DNA from: Rhizobiales bacterium 2SD
GTDB taxonomy: Bacteria; Pseudomonadota; Alphaproteobacteria; Rhizobiales; Beijerinckiaceae
Assembly: GCA_005502805.1 (NCBI GenBank)
Contig: SCMY01000002.1
Coordinates: forward strand, 310,001-374,000
Direction: 5' to 3'
DNA: 64,000 nucleotides
Shown: positions 37,938 through 47,091 of the stretch, in pieces
Layout of the letters: every line of letters starts with the position of its first letter
How positions within the stretch are numbered: position 1 is the first letter of the stretch
Position numbers and translations under genes: made by a program
Notes under the pieces: generated by a model
Told to the model about the DNA's origin: nothing
The model's input: the letters and a program-made list of their open reading frames with translations, nothing else
Databases searched by the model: none

Positions 37938-38126
37938 GATCCAGTTCCCTGCTCGGCTGCCGGCCTGGCCGGCTGAAACACATCGAGCGCCTCATGAGGG
38001 CGCGAGCGCAGAGCCACCTTTCGGTGGCGCGTCGCCTGCGCGCTCTTTGGCATGCAGTTTTGACGAAGTCTACTGTTCCCCGTGCCGCAGCCCACTGCAT
38101 TGCAGCAAGCCCGCAGTGCGTGTGGC

Positions 38127-39992
38127 TCAGGCCGGAATCCTGTCGCTGTCGGCAAGCGCCAGGAAGCCGCCCGACTGCCGGGCCCACAGGCGGGCATAGA
38201 GCCCGCCGCGCCGCACCAGCTCGTCATGGCTGCCCATGTCGACGATCTTGCCCTTGTCGAGCACGATCAGCCGGTCGAGCGCGGCGATGGTGGAGAGCCG
38301 GTGCGCGATCGCGATCACGGTCTTGCCTTCCATCAATGTGGAAAGCTGCGCCTGGATTTGCGCCTCGACCTCCGAATCGAGCGCCGAGGTCGCCTCGTCG
38401 AGGATCAGGATCGGAGCGTCCTTGAGCAGAACGCGAGCGATCGCGATACGCTGGCGCTGACCGCCGGAGAGCTTCACGCCGCGCTCGCCGACGCGCGAAT
38501 CGAAGCCCTGGCGCCCGTCCTGGTCGGAAAGGCCGAGGACGAAGTCGTGCGCCGCCGCCCGCTTGGCCGCAGCCGCGATCTCGTCCTGCGTCGCGCCGAT
38601 CCGGCCATAGGCGATGTTGTCGCCGATCGAGCGGTGCAGCAGCGAATTGTCCTGCGTCACCATGCCGATCTGGCTACGCAGCGATTCCTGCGTCACATGG
38701 GCGATGTCCTGCCCGTCGATCAGGATGCGGCCCGAATCGAGCGGGTAGAGCCGCAACAGCAGGTTGACCAGCGTCGACTTGCCCGCTCCGGAGGGGCCGA
38801 CCAGCCCGACCTTCTCGCCCGGTCTGATCTCGAGGTCGAGATCCTCGAACAGACCCTGCGGCTTGCCGTAGTTGAAGCGCACATGCTCGAAGCGCACCCC
38901 GCCCTGCGCGACCTGGAGCGGCACGGCGTCCGGCGCATCCGGCAGATCATGCGGCTTGGCGATCGTCTCCATGCTCTCCTGCACCGAGCCGATGTTCTCG
39001 AAGATGCCGCGCACCAGATGGATCAGCCAGCCCGACATCTGCACGAGGCGCAGCACCAGGCCGATCGCGGCGGCGACCGCGCCGGGCGTCATCTCGCCCT
39101 GGCTCCACAGATGCAGGCTGAGCCAGGCCGTCGCCACAACGAGCAGGCTGTTCATCGTCTGCAGGATGACGCTGACGCCGGTGATCAGCCGCGACAGGTT
39201 GAGGAAGGAGGCGTTCCAGCGCGTCAACGAGTCGCGCACCGCCGAGCGCTCGGCATCGGCACGGGCGAAGAGTTTGACCGTCAGGATGTTGGTATAGGCG
39301 TCGACGATGCGCCCGGTCGTCGTCGAGCGGCCGAGCGAGTTCGCCTCCGAACGCGTCTTGGCCCGTGGCACGAAATAGATCAGCAGCGCGACATAGGCCG
39401 CGAGCCAGACGATCACCGGCAGCGCGAGCCAGAGGCTGGTCGAGCCGAAGAAGCCGATCGCGACCGATGCGAAGATCAGCGCGTACCAGAGGTCGTCGAT
39501 CACCTCGATCGTCGCGCCGCGGATCGCCTGCCCGGCCTGGATCACCCGCGACGACAGCCGGCCGGCGAAATCGTTCTGGAAATAGGAGAGCGCGTGGCCG
39601 AGCGTGTAGACATGGTTGCGCCAGCGAATCTGGTTGGTGATCTGCGGCACCACCACCTGGTCGACGATGGCGTGGTTGGCGAAATAGACCAGCGGCCTGA
39701 CCACGGTGACGAGGATGGCCGCGCCGATCAGCAGCCAGCCGTGCTCGCCGAAGACCTGCTCGGGCGAGTTCTTCGTCAGCAGGTCCACGAACCAGCCGAC
39801 CATCAGATACATCGCCGCCTCGATGCCGGAAAAGCCGAGGCCGGTCAGCATGATCAGGGCCATCCAGCCCTTCACGCCCTTGATGTGGTGCCACATGAAA
39901 CGGAACACGCCGGTCGGCGGCGTCTGCCGCTCGTCGAAGGGCGCGAACACGTCGATGCGGCTTTCAAGGAAACGGAAGAGCGGGGCGAACAT
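38127..39992 (-). CDS. ABC exporter half-transporter (MsbA/ATM-like)
   Basis: Fused TMD-NBD protein of 621 aa. It has six hydrophobic segments in the first 330 residues, then an NBD with Walker A GPSGAGKST, Q-loop GMVTQDNSLL, signature LSGGQRQRIAIARV, Walker B ILILDEATSALD and H-loop IAHRLST. This is a homodimeric exporter; the substrate (lipid, drug or peptide) cannot be told. The start at 39992 (MFAPLFRFLESRI) has GGAGGG upstream, and the longer frame is spurious. No accessory protein is adjacent. It points the same way as petABC but probably forms its own unit. Confidence 0.93.
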   Translation of the reverse strand: MFAPLFRFLESRIDVFAPFDERQTPPTGVFRFMWHHIKGVKGWMALIMLTGLGFSGIEAAMYLMVGWFVDLLTKNSPEQVFGEHGWLLIGAAILVTVVRPLVYFANHAIVDQVVVPQITNQIRWRNHVYTLGHALSYFQNDFAGRLSSRVIQAGQAIRGATIEVIDDLWYALIFASVAIGFFGSTSLWLALPVIVWLAAYVALLIYFVPRAKTRSEANSLGRSTTTGRIVDAYTNILTVKLFARADAERSAVRDSLTRWNASFLNLSRLITGVSVILQTMNSLLVVATAWLSLHLWSQGEMTPGAVAAAIGLVLRLVQMSGWLIHLVRGIFENIGSVQESMETIAKPHDLPDAPDAVPLQVAQGGVRFEHVRFNYGKPQGLFEDLDLEIRPGEKVGLVGPSGAGKSTLVNLLLRLYPLDSGRILIDGQDIAHVTQESLRSQIGMVTQDNSLLHRSIGDNIAYGRIGATQDEIAAAAKRAAAHDFVLGLSDQDGRQGFDSRVGERGVKLSGGQRQRIAIARVLLKDAPILILDEATSALDSEVEAQIQAQLSTLMEGKTVIAIAHRLSTIAALDRLIVLDKGKIVDMGSHDELVRRGGLYARLWARQSGGFLALADSDRIPA

Positions 39993-40272
39993 GGACGTGG
40001 GATCGCCCTCCTGGACAGGCAAATGACTATAAGGCCGATATGGTACGTGCCCCTCGCGGCGACCAGAGCCTGAAAGCGCCGCCCCGCCATGCCATGACAG
40101 CAGACTGTGGCGGGGCGCAAGCGCACTGGGAATCGCCGGCTGGCGCGCCAGCTGCTGCTCTACGACCAAAGACTATCGACTTCCGTAGCTGCTTGCCGCT
40201 TGCCGCGCCCCGCCAACCCGCAGAGCATGACGCCGCGCCGCACGAGAAGACGGCGATCCGGAGGTCCGCTCG
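39993..40272. other. Divergent intergenic region, ABC exporter / ridA
   Basis: About 280 bases with no supported gene. One short open frame (40040-40276) has no signal peptide, motif or codon bias suggesting a protein. The region should hold promoters for both divergent genes; no convincing consensus promoter or repeat is seen. Confidence 0.5.
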
Positions 40273-40731
40273 ATGATTAGATTTAACGCCGCCCTCGCCT
40301 TGGCGGGCACACTCGCCCTCGCAATACCGGCATACGCCCAGACCACAGGCAAGACGGTGATCGCGACGCCGAATGCCCCCGAGGCGATCGGCCCCTATTC
40401 GCAGGCGATCAAGGTCGGGAACATGGTCTTCCTCGCCGGGCAGGTCGCGATCGACCCGAAGACCAAGCAGTTCATGAAGGACGCCGGCATCGAGGACCAG
40501 ACCAGGCAGACGCTGGAAAACCTCAAGGCCGTGCTCGAAGCCGATGGCCTGGCGATGGACCATGTCGTCTCGACCAACGTCTTCCTGAAGGACCTCAACG
40601 ACTTCGGCAAGATGAACGGAGTCTATGGCAGCTATTTCAAGACCGCCCCGCCGGCGCGCGCCACGGTCGAGGTCGCCCGCCTTCCCCTCGATGCGAAGGT
40701 CGAGATCACCGCTATCGCGGTCCGCCCCTGA
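40273..40731 (+). CDS. RidA/YjgF family protein with signal peptide
   Basis: RidA-fold protein of 152 aa. The family deaminates reactive enamine/imine intermediates of PLP enzymes in the cytosol. Family motifs: IGPYSQAIKVGNMVFLAGQVAID (about residues 38-60), QTLENLKAVLEADG, VVSTNVFLKDLNDF, and PPARATVEVARLPLDAKVEITAIA with the conserved Arg (the carboxylate-binding residue). It differs from typical RidA in having a cleavable signal peptide (ALALAGTLALAIPAYAQ), so it is probably periplasmic, where enamine damage control would be unexpected. trmL follows after 45 bases. Confidence 0.9.
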   Translation: MIRFNAALALAGTLALAIPAYAQTTGKTVIATPNAPEAIGPYSQAIKVGNMVFLAGQVAIDPKTKQFMKDAGIEDQTRQTLENLKAVLEADGLAMDHVVSTNVFLKDLNDFGKMNGVYGSYFKTAPPARATVEVARLPLDAKVEITAIAVRP

Positions 40732-40776
40732 GCACCATGCCTTGACGACGGCGGGCGCAGCGCGGATGACGCGCCG

Positions 40777-41250
40777 ATGCTGCGCCTCGCTCTCTACCAG
40801 CCCGACATTCCGCAGAACGCCGGCACGATGATCCGCCTGGCGGCCTGTCTCGGCGTCGCCGTCGACATCGTCGAGCCGGCCGCCTTCGACGTCTCCGACC
40901 GCAATTTCCGCCGCTCCGGCATGGACTATATCGAGCGGACGGCGGTGACACGCCATGATTCCTTCCGCGCCTTCGAGGCCTGGCGACGCGAGACGGGCCA
41001 CCGTCTCGTCCTCGCCGAGACCGACGGCGCCTGCGCCCATACCGATTTCGTTTTCCAGCCCGGCGATATCGTCATGGTCGGCCGTGAATCCGCTGGCGTG
41101 CCGCCAGAGGTCTATGCTGCGGCTGAGGCCAGCGTGCACATCCCGATGCGCCGCGATTTGCGCTCGCTCAATGTCGCCATGGCCGCGGCGATGGTAGTGG
41201 GCGAGGCGCTGCGTCAGCTCGGCGCCTACCCCGCGCCGGCAGACGCCTGA
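40777..41250 (+). CDS. trmL: tRNA (cytidine/uridine-34-2'-O)-methyltransferase TrmL
   Basis: SPOUT methyltransferase modifying the wobble base of tRNA-Leu isoacceptors. The 157-aa product has [23 protein letters not shown] near the N-terminus, [23 protein letters not shown] (SPOUT knot motif 2) and [19 protein letters not shown] (motif 3). Size and motifs match TrmL rather than the longer TrmH. It is followed 14 bases later by hemF, so the two are co-transcribed. Confidence 0.93.
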   Translation: MLRLALYQPDIPQNAGTMIRLAACLGVAVDIVEPAAFDVSDRNFRRSGMDYIERTAVTRHDSFRAFEAWRRETGHRLVLAETDGACAHTDFVFQPGDIVMVGRESAGVPPEVYAAAEASVHIPMRRDLRSLNVAMAAAMVVGEALRQLGAYPAPADA

Positions 41251-41264
41251 CAACGAGACCACAC

Positions 41265-42185
41265 ATGACCGGACAAGCAACCGAAGCCGCCGTCGATCCC
41301 GCCACCGTCGAGGCCATGAAGCCGCGCGCCGCCGCCTGGTTCGAGAGCCTGCGCGACCGCATCTGCGCCGCCTTTGAGCAGGTCGAGGATGAGGCGACAG
41401 GCCCCTTCCCACCCGAGACCGACACGCCCGGCCGCTTCGTGCGCACGCCCTGGCAGCGCAGCAATCATGACGGAGCCCCGGGTGGCGGCGGCGTCATGGC
41501 GCTGATGTCGGGCCGCGTCTTCGAGAAGGTCGGCGTCCACGTCTCGACCGTGCATGGCAGCTTCGCACCGGAGTTCGCCGCGCAGATTCCGGGCGCCGCA
41601 GAGGATCCGCGCTTTCATGCCACCGGCATCTCGCTGATCGCCCATCCCTGGAACCCGCACGCGCCGACCGTGCACATGAACACCCGCTTCGTCGTCACGA
41701 CCAAGCCCTGGTTCGGCGGCGGCGCCGACCTCACCCCGGTCCTTGATCGCAGGCGAACCCAGGACGATCCCGACGCGCAGGCCTTCCATGCCGCGATGCG
41801 CGCGCCCTGCGAAGCTCATGCCAAGGTCGCCGACTACGATCGCTTCAAGAGCTGGTGCGACGAGTACTTCCATCTGAAACACCGCAACGAGCCGCGCGGC
41901 ATCGGCGGCATCTTCTACGACTATGTCTGGACTGGCGATCCTGACGCCGACCTCGCCTTCACCAAGGCGGTGGGCGAGGCCTTCCTCGACATCTATCCGC
42001 GCATCCTTCGCGGCAATCTCGCGAAGCCCTGGACGGACGCCGAGCGCCATGAGCAGCAGGTCCGCCGCGGCCGCTATGTCGAGTTCAACCTGCTCTACGA
42101 CCGCGGCACCATCTTCGGCCTGAAAACTGGCGGCAACGTCGCCTCGATCCTGTCGTCGATGCCGCCGACGGTGAGGTGGCCCTAG
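41265..42185 (+). CDS. hemF: Oxygen-dependent coproporphyrinogen III oxidase
   Basis: Aerobic decarboxylation of coproporphyrinogen III to protoporphyrinogen IX in heme synthesis. The 306-aa product has the HemF signatures: [61 protein letters not shown] and [20 protein letters not shown]. Placement close to petABC suits the demand for heme but is probably coincidental. It converges on cca with 7 bases between stops. Confidence 0.97.
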   Translation: MTGQATEAAVDPATVEAMKPRAAAWFESLRDRICAAFEQVEDEATGPFPPETDTPGRFVRTPWQRSNHDGAPGGGGVMALMSGRVFEKVGVHVSTVHGSFAPEFAAQIPGAAEDPRFHATGISLIAHPWNPHAPTVHMNTRFVVTTKPWFGGGADLTPVLDRRRTQDDPDAQAFHAAMRAPCEAHAKVADYDRFKSWCDEYFHLKHRNEPRGIGGIFYDYVWTGDPDADLAFTKAVGEAFLDIYPRILRGNLAKPWTDAERHEQQVRRGRYVEFNLLYDRGTIFGLKTGGNVASILSSMPPTVRWP

Positions 42186-42192
42186 CGGTGCA

Positions 42193-43413
42193 TCACCCGC
42201 TGACGGCGCGGGCGAGCATTGCCATCTGCTCATCCCGTCCGACCGGGCAGCCGGCCTCGACCCAGGCCTCGCGCGTTGCATCGAGCACCTGGCCGACTTG
42301 CGGGCCGGAAGGAACGCCGAGCGCCAGCACATCCTTTCCGGTCGGCAGGAAGGGCGGCGTCTGCGCCAGCTCGGCGATCAGAGCCTGAACTTCGGTCGAT
42401 GTGCCATCCATGCCGATCAGCACCAACCCGCCCGCGACAGCATCGCTTCCAAGGTGATGCGCCAGTCGACGCAGGTGCGCGATCTCCGGCAACGTGCCTC
42501 TTCCCGACAGCGCCTCCAGCACCGCGGCGATGCCGGAAACCCGCTCGAACTCGGCATTGGAGAGCCGCAGCCGTTCGCGCAGCCTGAGCGCATCCTCACT
42601 GACCGCGACGGCGAGCGCCGCCAGCCGGAAGGCCGGGTAGACGCCCTCCCCCGGCGCATCGGCGATCGCGGCGAAGCGCGAGAGGCGCGGCACGCCGCCG
42701 ATCACTGGCATCAGCAGCCCGGCGCCCGCCATCGCCTGCAGGGTCGCAGCCGCCCGCGGCGCGGCCAGCAGCTTGCGCAGCTCCGCCCAAACCCGCTCGC
42801 GTGACAACCCTTCCAGCCCCGCGCGCCCGGCGATGCAGGCGGCAAGCGCTACCCGGTCAGGCTCGCCGACACCGTAGCGGGCGTGGAAACGGAAAAAGCG
42901 CAGAATGCGCAGGTAATCCTCGGCGATCCGCTCGCCTGCCACACCGATGAAGCGCACCCGCCGCACTGCGAGATCGGCGAGCCCATCGGCGTAATCGTGC
43001 AGCACGCCCGCCGCATCGAGCCCGAGCGCGTTGATGGTGAAATCGCGGCGCAGCGCGTCCTCGCGAAAGTCGCGACCGAAGGCGACGACGGCGTGACGGC
43101 CATCGGTCTCGACATCACGCCGCAGCGTCGTGACCTCGAAGGGGGCGCCGTCGATGACCACGGTGACGGTGCCGTGCTCGACCCCGGTCGGCACCGCCTT
43201 GAAGCCGGCGGCGCGCGCCCGCCGCATCGTCTCCTCAGGCAAACAGGTGGTGGCGATGTCGATATCCGCCACCGGCTCTCCGAGCAGCACATTGCGCACG
43301 GCGCCACCGACGATGCGGGCTTCCTCTCCGTCGTGGTTCAACACCGCGAGCAGCCCGACGACATCGGCACGCGCCAGCAGCTCGGTGAGGCGTTGCCGCT
43401 CAGCCCCGATCAT
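42193..43413 (-). CDS. cca: CCA tRNA nucleotidyltransferase
   Basis: Adds or repairs the 3' CCA of tRNA. The 406-aa product is a class II nucleotidyltransferase: EARIVGGAVRNVLLGEPVADIDIATTC (G-G-x-V-R and the catalytic D-x-D), LRRDFTINALG (template motif) and RIAEDYLRILRFFRFHARYG (the ERxR-type helix). The C-terminal half is the helical body region. The start at 43413 overlaps the end of the DUF6111 gene by 4 bases. It is last of the minus-strand block DUF1285-Nudix-DUF6111-cca. Confidence 0.95.
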   Translation of the reverse strand: MIGAERQRLTELLARADVVGLLAVLNHDGEEARIVGGAVRNVLLGEPVADIDIATTCLPEETMRRARAAGFKAVPTGVEHGTVTVVIDGAPFEVTTLRRDVETDGRHAVVAFGRDFREDALRRDFTINALGLDAAGVLHDYADGLADLAVRRVRFIGVAGERIAEDYLRILRFFRFHARYGVGEPDRVALAACIAGRAGLEGLSRERVWAELRKLLAAPRAAATLQAMAGAGLLMPVIGGVPRLSRFAAIADAPGEGVYPAFRLAALAVAVSEDALRLRERLRLSNAEFERVSGIAAVLEALSGRGTLPEIAHLRRLAHHLGSDAVAGGLVLIGMDGTSTEVQALIAELAQTPPFLPTGKDVLALGVPSGPQVGQVLDATREAWVEAGCPVGRDEQMAMLARAVSG

Positions 43414-43682
43414 CGTTTCGGCCGGTCGTCGAACTCGCCGGGAACCAGCCTGCCGTTCTCGACATGCGGCGGCACGAACGGCCCGGTATGACGTGGCGCC
43501 ACGATCCCCGTGTAGATGAAGAAGCCGATGCCCAGCACGAGCCCAGTCACCGACAGCCAGAACAGATGGCGGCTCCAATGCTCGACATCGAACGGATTTC
43601 GCCGCCGGATCACGAGATAGCCCGCGAACAGGCAGAAAGGCAGGACGAAGAGCAGGAACTCCTCGATCAGCGTGCGCAGCAT
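43410..43682 (-). CDS. DUF6111 small membrane protein (90 aa)
   Basis: Short protein with two hydrophobic segments (EEFLLFVLPFCLFAGYLVI, about 6-24; LFWLSVTGLVLGIGFFIYTGIV, about 40-61) and a soluble Pro-rich tail (PPHVENGRLVPGEFDD). It matches the DUF6111 family, a conserved alphaproteobacterial companion of cca. It overlaps cca by 4 bases (ATGA), so the two are translationally coupled. No function is known. Confidence 0.82.
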   Translation of the reverse strand: MLRTLIEEFLLFVLPFCLFAGYLVIRRRNPFDVEHWSRHLFWLSVTGLVLGIGFFIYTGIVAPRHTGPFVPPHVENGRLVPGEFDDRPKR

Positions 43683-43696
43683 CCAGCGTAACCTTT

Positions 43697-44368
43697 TTAA
43701 CCGGCGAGCCGCTCGTAGAGATTGCGGATCATGCCGGCCGTCGCTCCCCAGATATAGCGATCGCCATGCGGCATCGCATAGTAGGTGCGGTAGCGCCCGC
43801 GGAATTCGCGGCCATGGCGCTGGTGATTGGCCGGATCGAGCAGGAAGGACAGCGGCGTCTCGAAGGCCTCGTCGACCTCGTGCGGATTGATCGTCAGCTT
43901 GAGCGGCGGCTCGACCAGACCCACGACCGGCGTGACGCGATAGCCGGTGCCGGTGAGATAGGCGTCGAGATAGCCGACCGCCCTGACCTTGCCGGGCGAC
44001 AGCCCGACCTCCTCCTCGGCTTCGCGCAGCGCCGCGACCAGCGGCGAGCCGTCGGTCGCATCGATGCGCCCTCCGGGGAAGGCGATCTGCGCCGAGTGCT
44101 TGCGCAGCGCCGCGGCGCGCTGGGTCAGCAGCACGCTCGGCTCGCCCGGATGCAGCACGATCGGGATCAGCACCGCCGCCTCGATCGCGCTGGCTTCGTC
44201 GGGGATGTCGATCGGCTCGGATTGCAGATCGTGATCGCCGCGCGGCCGCGCGATCAGGTCGCCATGGGCCGGCGGCTCGGCCCGCAAGGCGCGGTGCAGC
44301 AGCGCCTCGAGATCGCCGTCATTCCAGAACGCCGTGTCGGCGAGCCGCTTGGCAGGATGCTGCATCAC
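43697..44368 (-). CDS. CoA pyrophosphatase (Nudix hydrolase)
   Basis: Nudix protein of 223 aa that cleaves CoA or its derivatives to 4'-phosphopantetheine and 3',5'-ADP. It carries the CoA-specific motif LLTQRAAALRKHSAQIAFPGGRID next to the Nudix box ending in ALREAEEEVGL, as in YeaB/NudL-type enzymes. The C-terminal half is normal. The first Glu of the generic Nudix consensus is shifted, which is common in this subfamily. It overlaps the DUF1285 gene by 4 bases and precedes DUF6111 by 14. Confidence 0.9.
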   Translation of the reverse strand: MMQHPAKRLADTAFWNDGDLEALLHRALRAEPPAHGDLIARPRGDHDLQSEPIDIPDEASAIEAAVLIPIVLHPGEPSVLLTQRAAALRKHSAQIAFPGGRIDATDGSPLVAALREAEEEVGLSPGKVRAVGYLDAYLTGTGYRVTPVVGLVEPPLKLTINPHEVDEAFETPLSFLLDPANHQRHGREFRGRYRTYYAMPHGDRYIWGATAGMIRNLYERLAG

Positions 44369-44976
44369 AGTCCCTCGATCTCGCTGGCCGGCGCGACGAC
44401 ATGAAAGACGCCGCCGGCCGCGATGCCGAACTGCGCCTCTCCGTCGCCCTCCCTGATCTCGCCGAGCGCCAGCAGATCATAGGTCAGCGCCCGCGTGAGC
44501 CGGGCCCAGAGCCCGCGCCGGACATGCACATAGGGCTTCATGCCCTCGTTCGCAGCCCGCTCGAAGCGCAAAGGGTTGTCGGGCCCAACCGTGACGAGAT
44601 CGTCAGTGCGGGTCCGGAAAGCGATGTTGCGGGCGTCGCCCTCGCCTTCCACCGCCATCTCGACCGCCTGGAGCGGCGCGTCCTCGACCCTGATCCCGAC
44701 TTTCTCGACCGGGGTCACGAGAAAGTAATCGTCGCCTTCGCGCTTCAACACCGAGGAGAACAGCCTGACCAGCGCCGGCCGGGCGATCGGCGTGCCCAGA
44801 TAGAACCAGGTGCCATCAGCAGCGATACGCATGTCGAGATCGCTGCAGAAGGGCGGATTCCAGCGCTCCACCGGCGGCAATCCGCGGGCTGGACCGCTGC
44901 CGAGCGCGCTCAACAGGCGATTCATCGCGCCCGCGGCCTCAATAGTCGTCTCACCTCGCGCTTTCGTCATCGGCAT
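44365..44976 (-). CDS. DUF1285 family protein
   Basis: The 203-aa product has the DUF1285 pattern: [59 protein letters not shown] strands, and [17 protein letters not shown]. The fold is a two-domain beta structure of unknown function. It is the first gene of the minus-strand block leading to cca and is divergent from moxR with about 155 bases between starts, a pairing conserved in related genomes. The start could be 44976 or 44970. Confidence 0.85.
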   Translation of the reverse strand: MPMTKARGETTIEAAGAMNRLLSALGSGPARGLPPVERWNPPFCSDLDMRIAADGTWFYLGTPIARPALVRLFSSVLKREGDDYFLVTPVEKVGIRVEDAPLQAVEMAVEGEGDARNIAFRTRTDDLVTVGPDNPLRFERAANEGMKPYVHVRRGLWARLTRALTYDLLALGEIREGDGEAQFGIAAGGVFHVVAPASEIEGL

Positions 44977-45131
44977 GCCGGTTGCATCGCTCTCTCGCCT
45001 TGAACTCTACATAATCGTGAAGCGGACTGTTGTGCACCGCCGCTCTCGGGCCCTTGAGCATGCTCCCCGCGAGGGTCAGAGTTTGGAATCGGACAGGAAG
45101 GCCCGCGAGCGCGAGGCTGAAGGAGATCGCA

Positions 45132-46148
45132 ATGGTGGCGCAAGCCCGTGATGCCAACGCCCCGATCAATCTCGACACCGGCGTCGTCGAGGCGGCGGAA
45201 GCGGCCCTCGCCGCCATCGGCGCCGCCCGCACCGAGATCGGCCAGGTCATCTTCGGCCAGCAGAAGGTCGTCGATCTCTCGCTGATCACCTTGCTCGCCG
45301 GCGGCCACGGCCTGCTCGTCGGCGTGCCCGGCCTCGCCAAGACCAAGCTGGTCGAAGCGATGGGCACCGTGCTCGGCCTCTCGGCAAGGCGCGTCCAGTT
45401 CACGCCGGACCTGATGCCCTCCGACATCCTCGGCTCCGAGGTGCTCGACGAGAGCGAGGGCGGCAAGCGCCATTTCCGCTTCATCAAGGGCCCGGTCTTC
45501 GCCCAGTTGCTGATGGCTGACGAGATCAATCGCGCCTCACCGCGCACCCAGTCGGCCCTGCTGCAGGCGATGCAGGAGCACCACGTCACCGTCGCCGGCG
45601 AGCGCCACGACCTGCCGGCGCCCTTCCATGTGCTGGCCACCCAGAACCCGATCGAGCAGGAAGGCACCTATCCGCTGCCGGAGGCCCAGCTCGACCGCTT
45701 CCTGCTGGAAATCGATGTCGGCTATCCTGACCGCGAGGCCGAACGCCGCATCCTGCTCGAGACCACCGGCGCCGCCGAGCACAAGCCGGTGCAGGCGATG
45801 ACGGCCGAGACGCTGATGTCGACGCAGCGCCTGGTGCGCCGCCTGCCGGTCGGCGAAGCGGTGGTCGATGCGATCCTCGATCTCGTCCGCTCGGCCCGTC
45901 CCGGCGACGGCGAGAAGGCGATCACCGACAAGCTCGCCTGGGGCCCCGGCCCGCGCGCCAGCCAGGCGCTGACCCTCGCCTGCCGCGCCCGTGCCCTGGT
46001 CGAAGGCCGGCTTGCGCCCTCGATCGACGACGTCGCCGCATTGGCCGCCCCCGTACTGAAGCATCGTATCGCCCTGACCTTCGCCGCTCGTGCCGATGGC
46101 GAAACCGTCGAGGGCGTCGTCGCCAGGCTGGTGGAGCGTCTGGGTTGA
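45132..46148 (+). CDS. moxR: MoxR family AAA+ ATPase
   Basis: Cytosolic AAA+ chaperone-like ATPase of 338 aa. The P-loop reads [14 protein letters not shown] (variant Walker A, normal for MoxR); sensor and Walker B region [24 protein letters not shown]; and [24 protein letters not shown], diagnostic of MoxR. It starts at 45132 with AGGAGA eight bases upstream. The three following genes (DUF58, and two large membrane proteins) are spaced 10, 15 and 18 bases apart, so the ATPase probably acts on that membrane-associated system. Confidence 0.95.
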   Translation: MVAQARDANAPINLDTGVVEAAEAALAAIGAARTEIGQVIFGQQKVVDLSLITLLAGGHGLLVGVPGLAKTKLVEAMGTVLGLSARRVQFTPDLMPSDILGSEVLDESEGGKRHFRFIKGPVFAQLLMADEINRASPRTQSALLQAMQEHHVTVAGERHDLPAPFHVLATQNPIEQEGTYPLPEAQLDRFLLEIDVGYPDREAERRILLETTGAAEHKPVQAMTAETLMSTQRLVRRLPVGEAVVDAILDLVRSARPGDGEKAITDKLAWGPGPRASQALTLACRARALVEGRLAPSIDDVAALAAPVLKHRIALTFAARADGETVEGVVARLVERLG

Positions 46149-46158
46149 GGGCATTCTG

Positions 46159-47076
46159 ATGCTGCGCACCCGCGTCCTCGGCCCATCCGAGCGCCAGCCG
46201 GGCCAGCCGGTCCTCAAGGCGTCGCTCGATCTCGCCGCCCGCCTGCCCCGGCTGGTGCTGGAGGCGCGGCGGGTCTCGGCCAGCGTGCACGGCATCCATG
46301 GCCGCCGGCGCTCCGGCCCCGGCGAGACCTTCTGGCAATACCGGCCGCTGGTCACCGGCGAAGCTGCCTCGCGCATCGACTGGCGCCGCTCGGCCAGAGA
46401 CGGTCACCTCTTCGTGCGCGAGCGCGAATGGGAGGCCTCGCACGCGATCTGGCTCTGGATCGACCGCTCGCCCTCGATGGGCTTTGCCTCCTCGCTCGCC
46501 CAGGCGAGCAAGGTTGATCGCGCTTTGATCGCCGGCTTTGCGCTGGCCGAAACGCTGGTCGAGGGCGGCGAGCGCGTCGGCCATCTCGGCCTGACCCGGC
46601 CGATGGCCTCGCGCCGCATCGTCGAATTGCTGGCGCAGGCGATCCTCGCCGACCGACGCGATGGCGAGGCCGACCTGCCGCCGGAAGAGCCGCTGCCGCG
46701 CCTCGCCGACGCGATCCTGATCACCGACGGCCTGACGCCCGCCGCGGCGCTGGCCAAGCGCATCGCCACGCTGGCAAGCAGCGGCGCCAGAGGCCATATC
46801 CTGCTGATCGTCGACCCGATCGAGGAGACCTTCCCTTTCTCCGGACAGGCCGAACTGTTCGACCTGGAGGACGGCCTGACATTGCGGGTCGGCGATGCCG
46901 GCAAATGGGGCGAGGATTATCGCGAGCGGCTGCAGGCCCATCGCGACGCCATCCGCGAGGCCTGCCGCCATGCCGGCTGGACGCTGACCCTGCACCGGAC
47001 CGACCGCCCGGCCAGCGAAGGCGTCCTGCGCATCGCCAGCCTGATCGCCGCCTCGCGCGGCGGGCCGGCCGGCTGA
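46159..47076 (+). CDS. DUF58 domain protein
   Basis: The 305-aa protein has the DUF58 core: HGIHGRRRSGPGETFWQYRPLVTGEAASRIDWRRSARDGHLFVREREWE (about 47-95), followed by a VWA-like segment with IDRSPSMGF, a DxSxS metal-site motif. No membrane segment is evident. DUF58 proteins occur beside MoxR ATPases and VWA proteins, where they are thought to be substrates or adapters. It is the second gene of the MoxR operon. Confidence 0.9.
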   Translation: MLRTRVLGPSERQPGQPVLKASLDLAARLPRLVLEARRVSASVHGIHGRRRSGPGETFWQYRPLVTGEAASRIDWRRSARDGHLFVREREWEASHAIWLWIDRSPSMGFASSLAQASKVDRALIAGFALAETLVEGGERVGHLGLTRPMASRRIVELLAQAILADRRDGEADLPPEEPLPRLADAILITDGLTPAAALAKRIATLASSGARGHILLIVDPIEETFPFSGQAELFDLEDGLTLRVGDAGKWGEDYRERLQAHRDAIREACRHAGWTLTLHRTDRPASEGVLRIASLIAASRGGPAG

Positions 47077-47091
47077 CGGGAGGAGAGGACG

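Noticed and set aside
40040..40276. 78-codon open frame before ridA
   Set aside because: No motif, signal peptide or coding bias; lies in the divergent promoter region.
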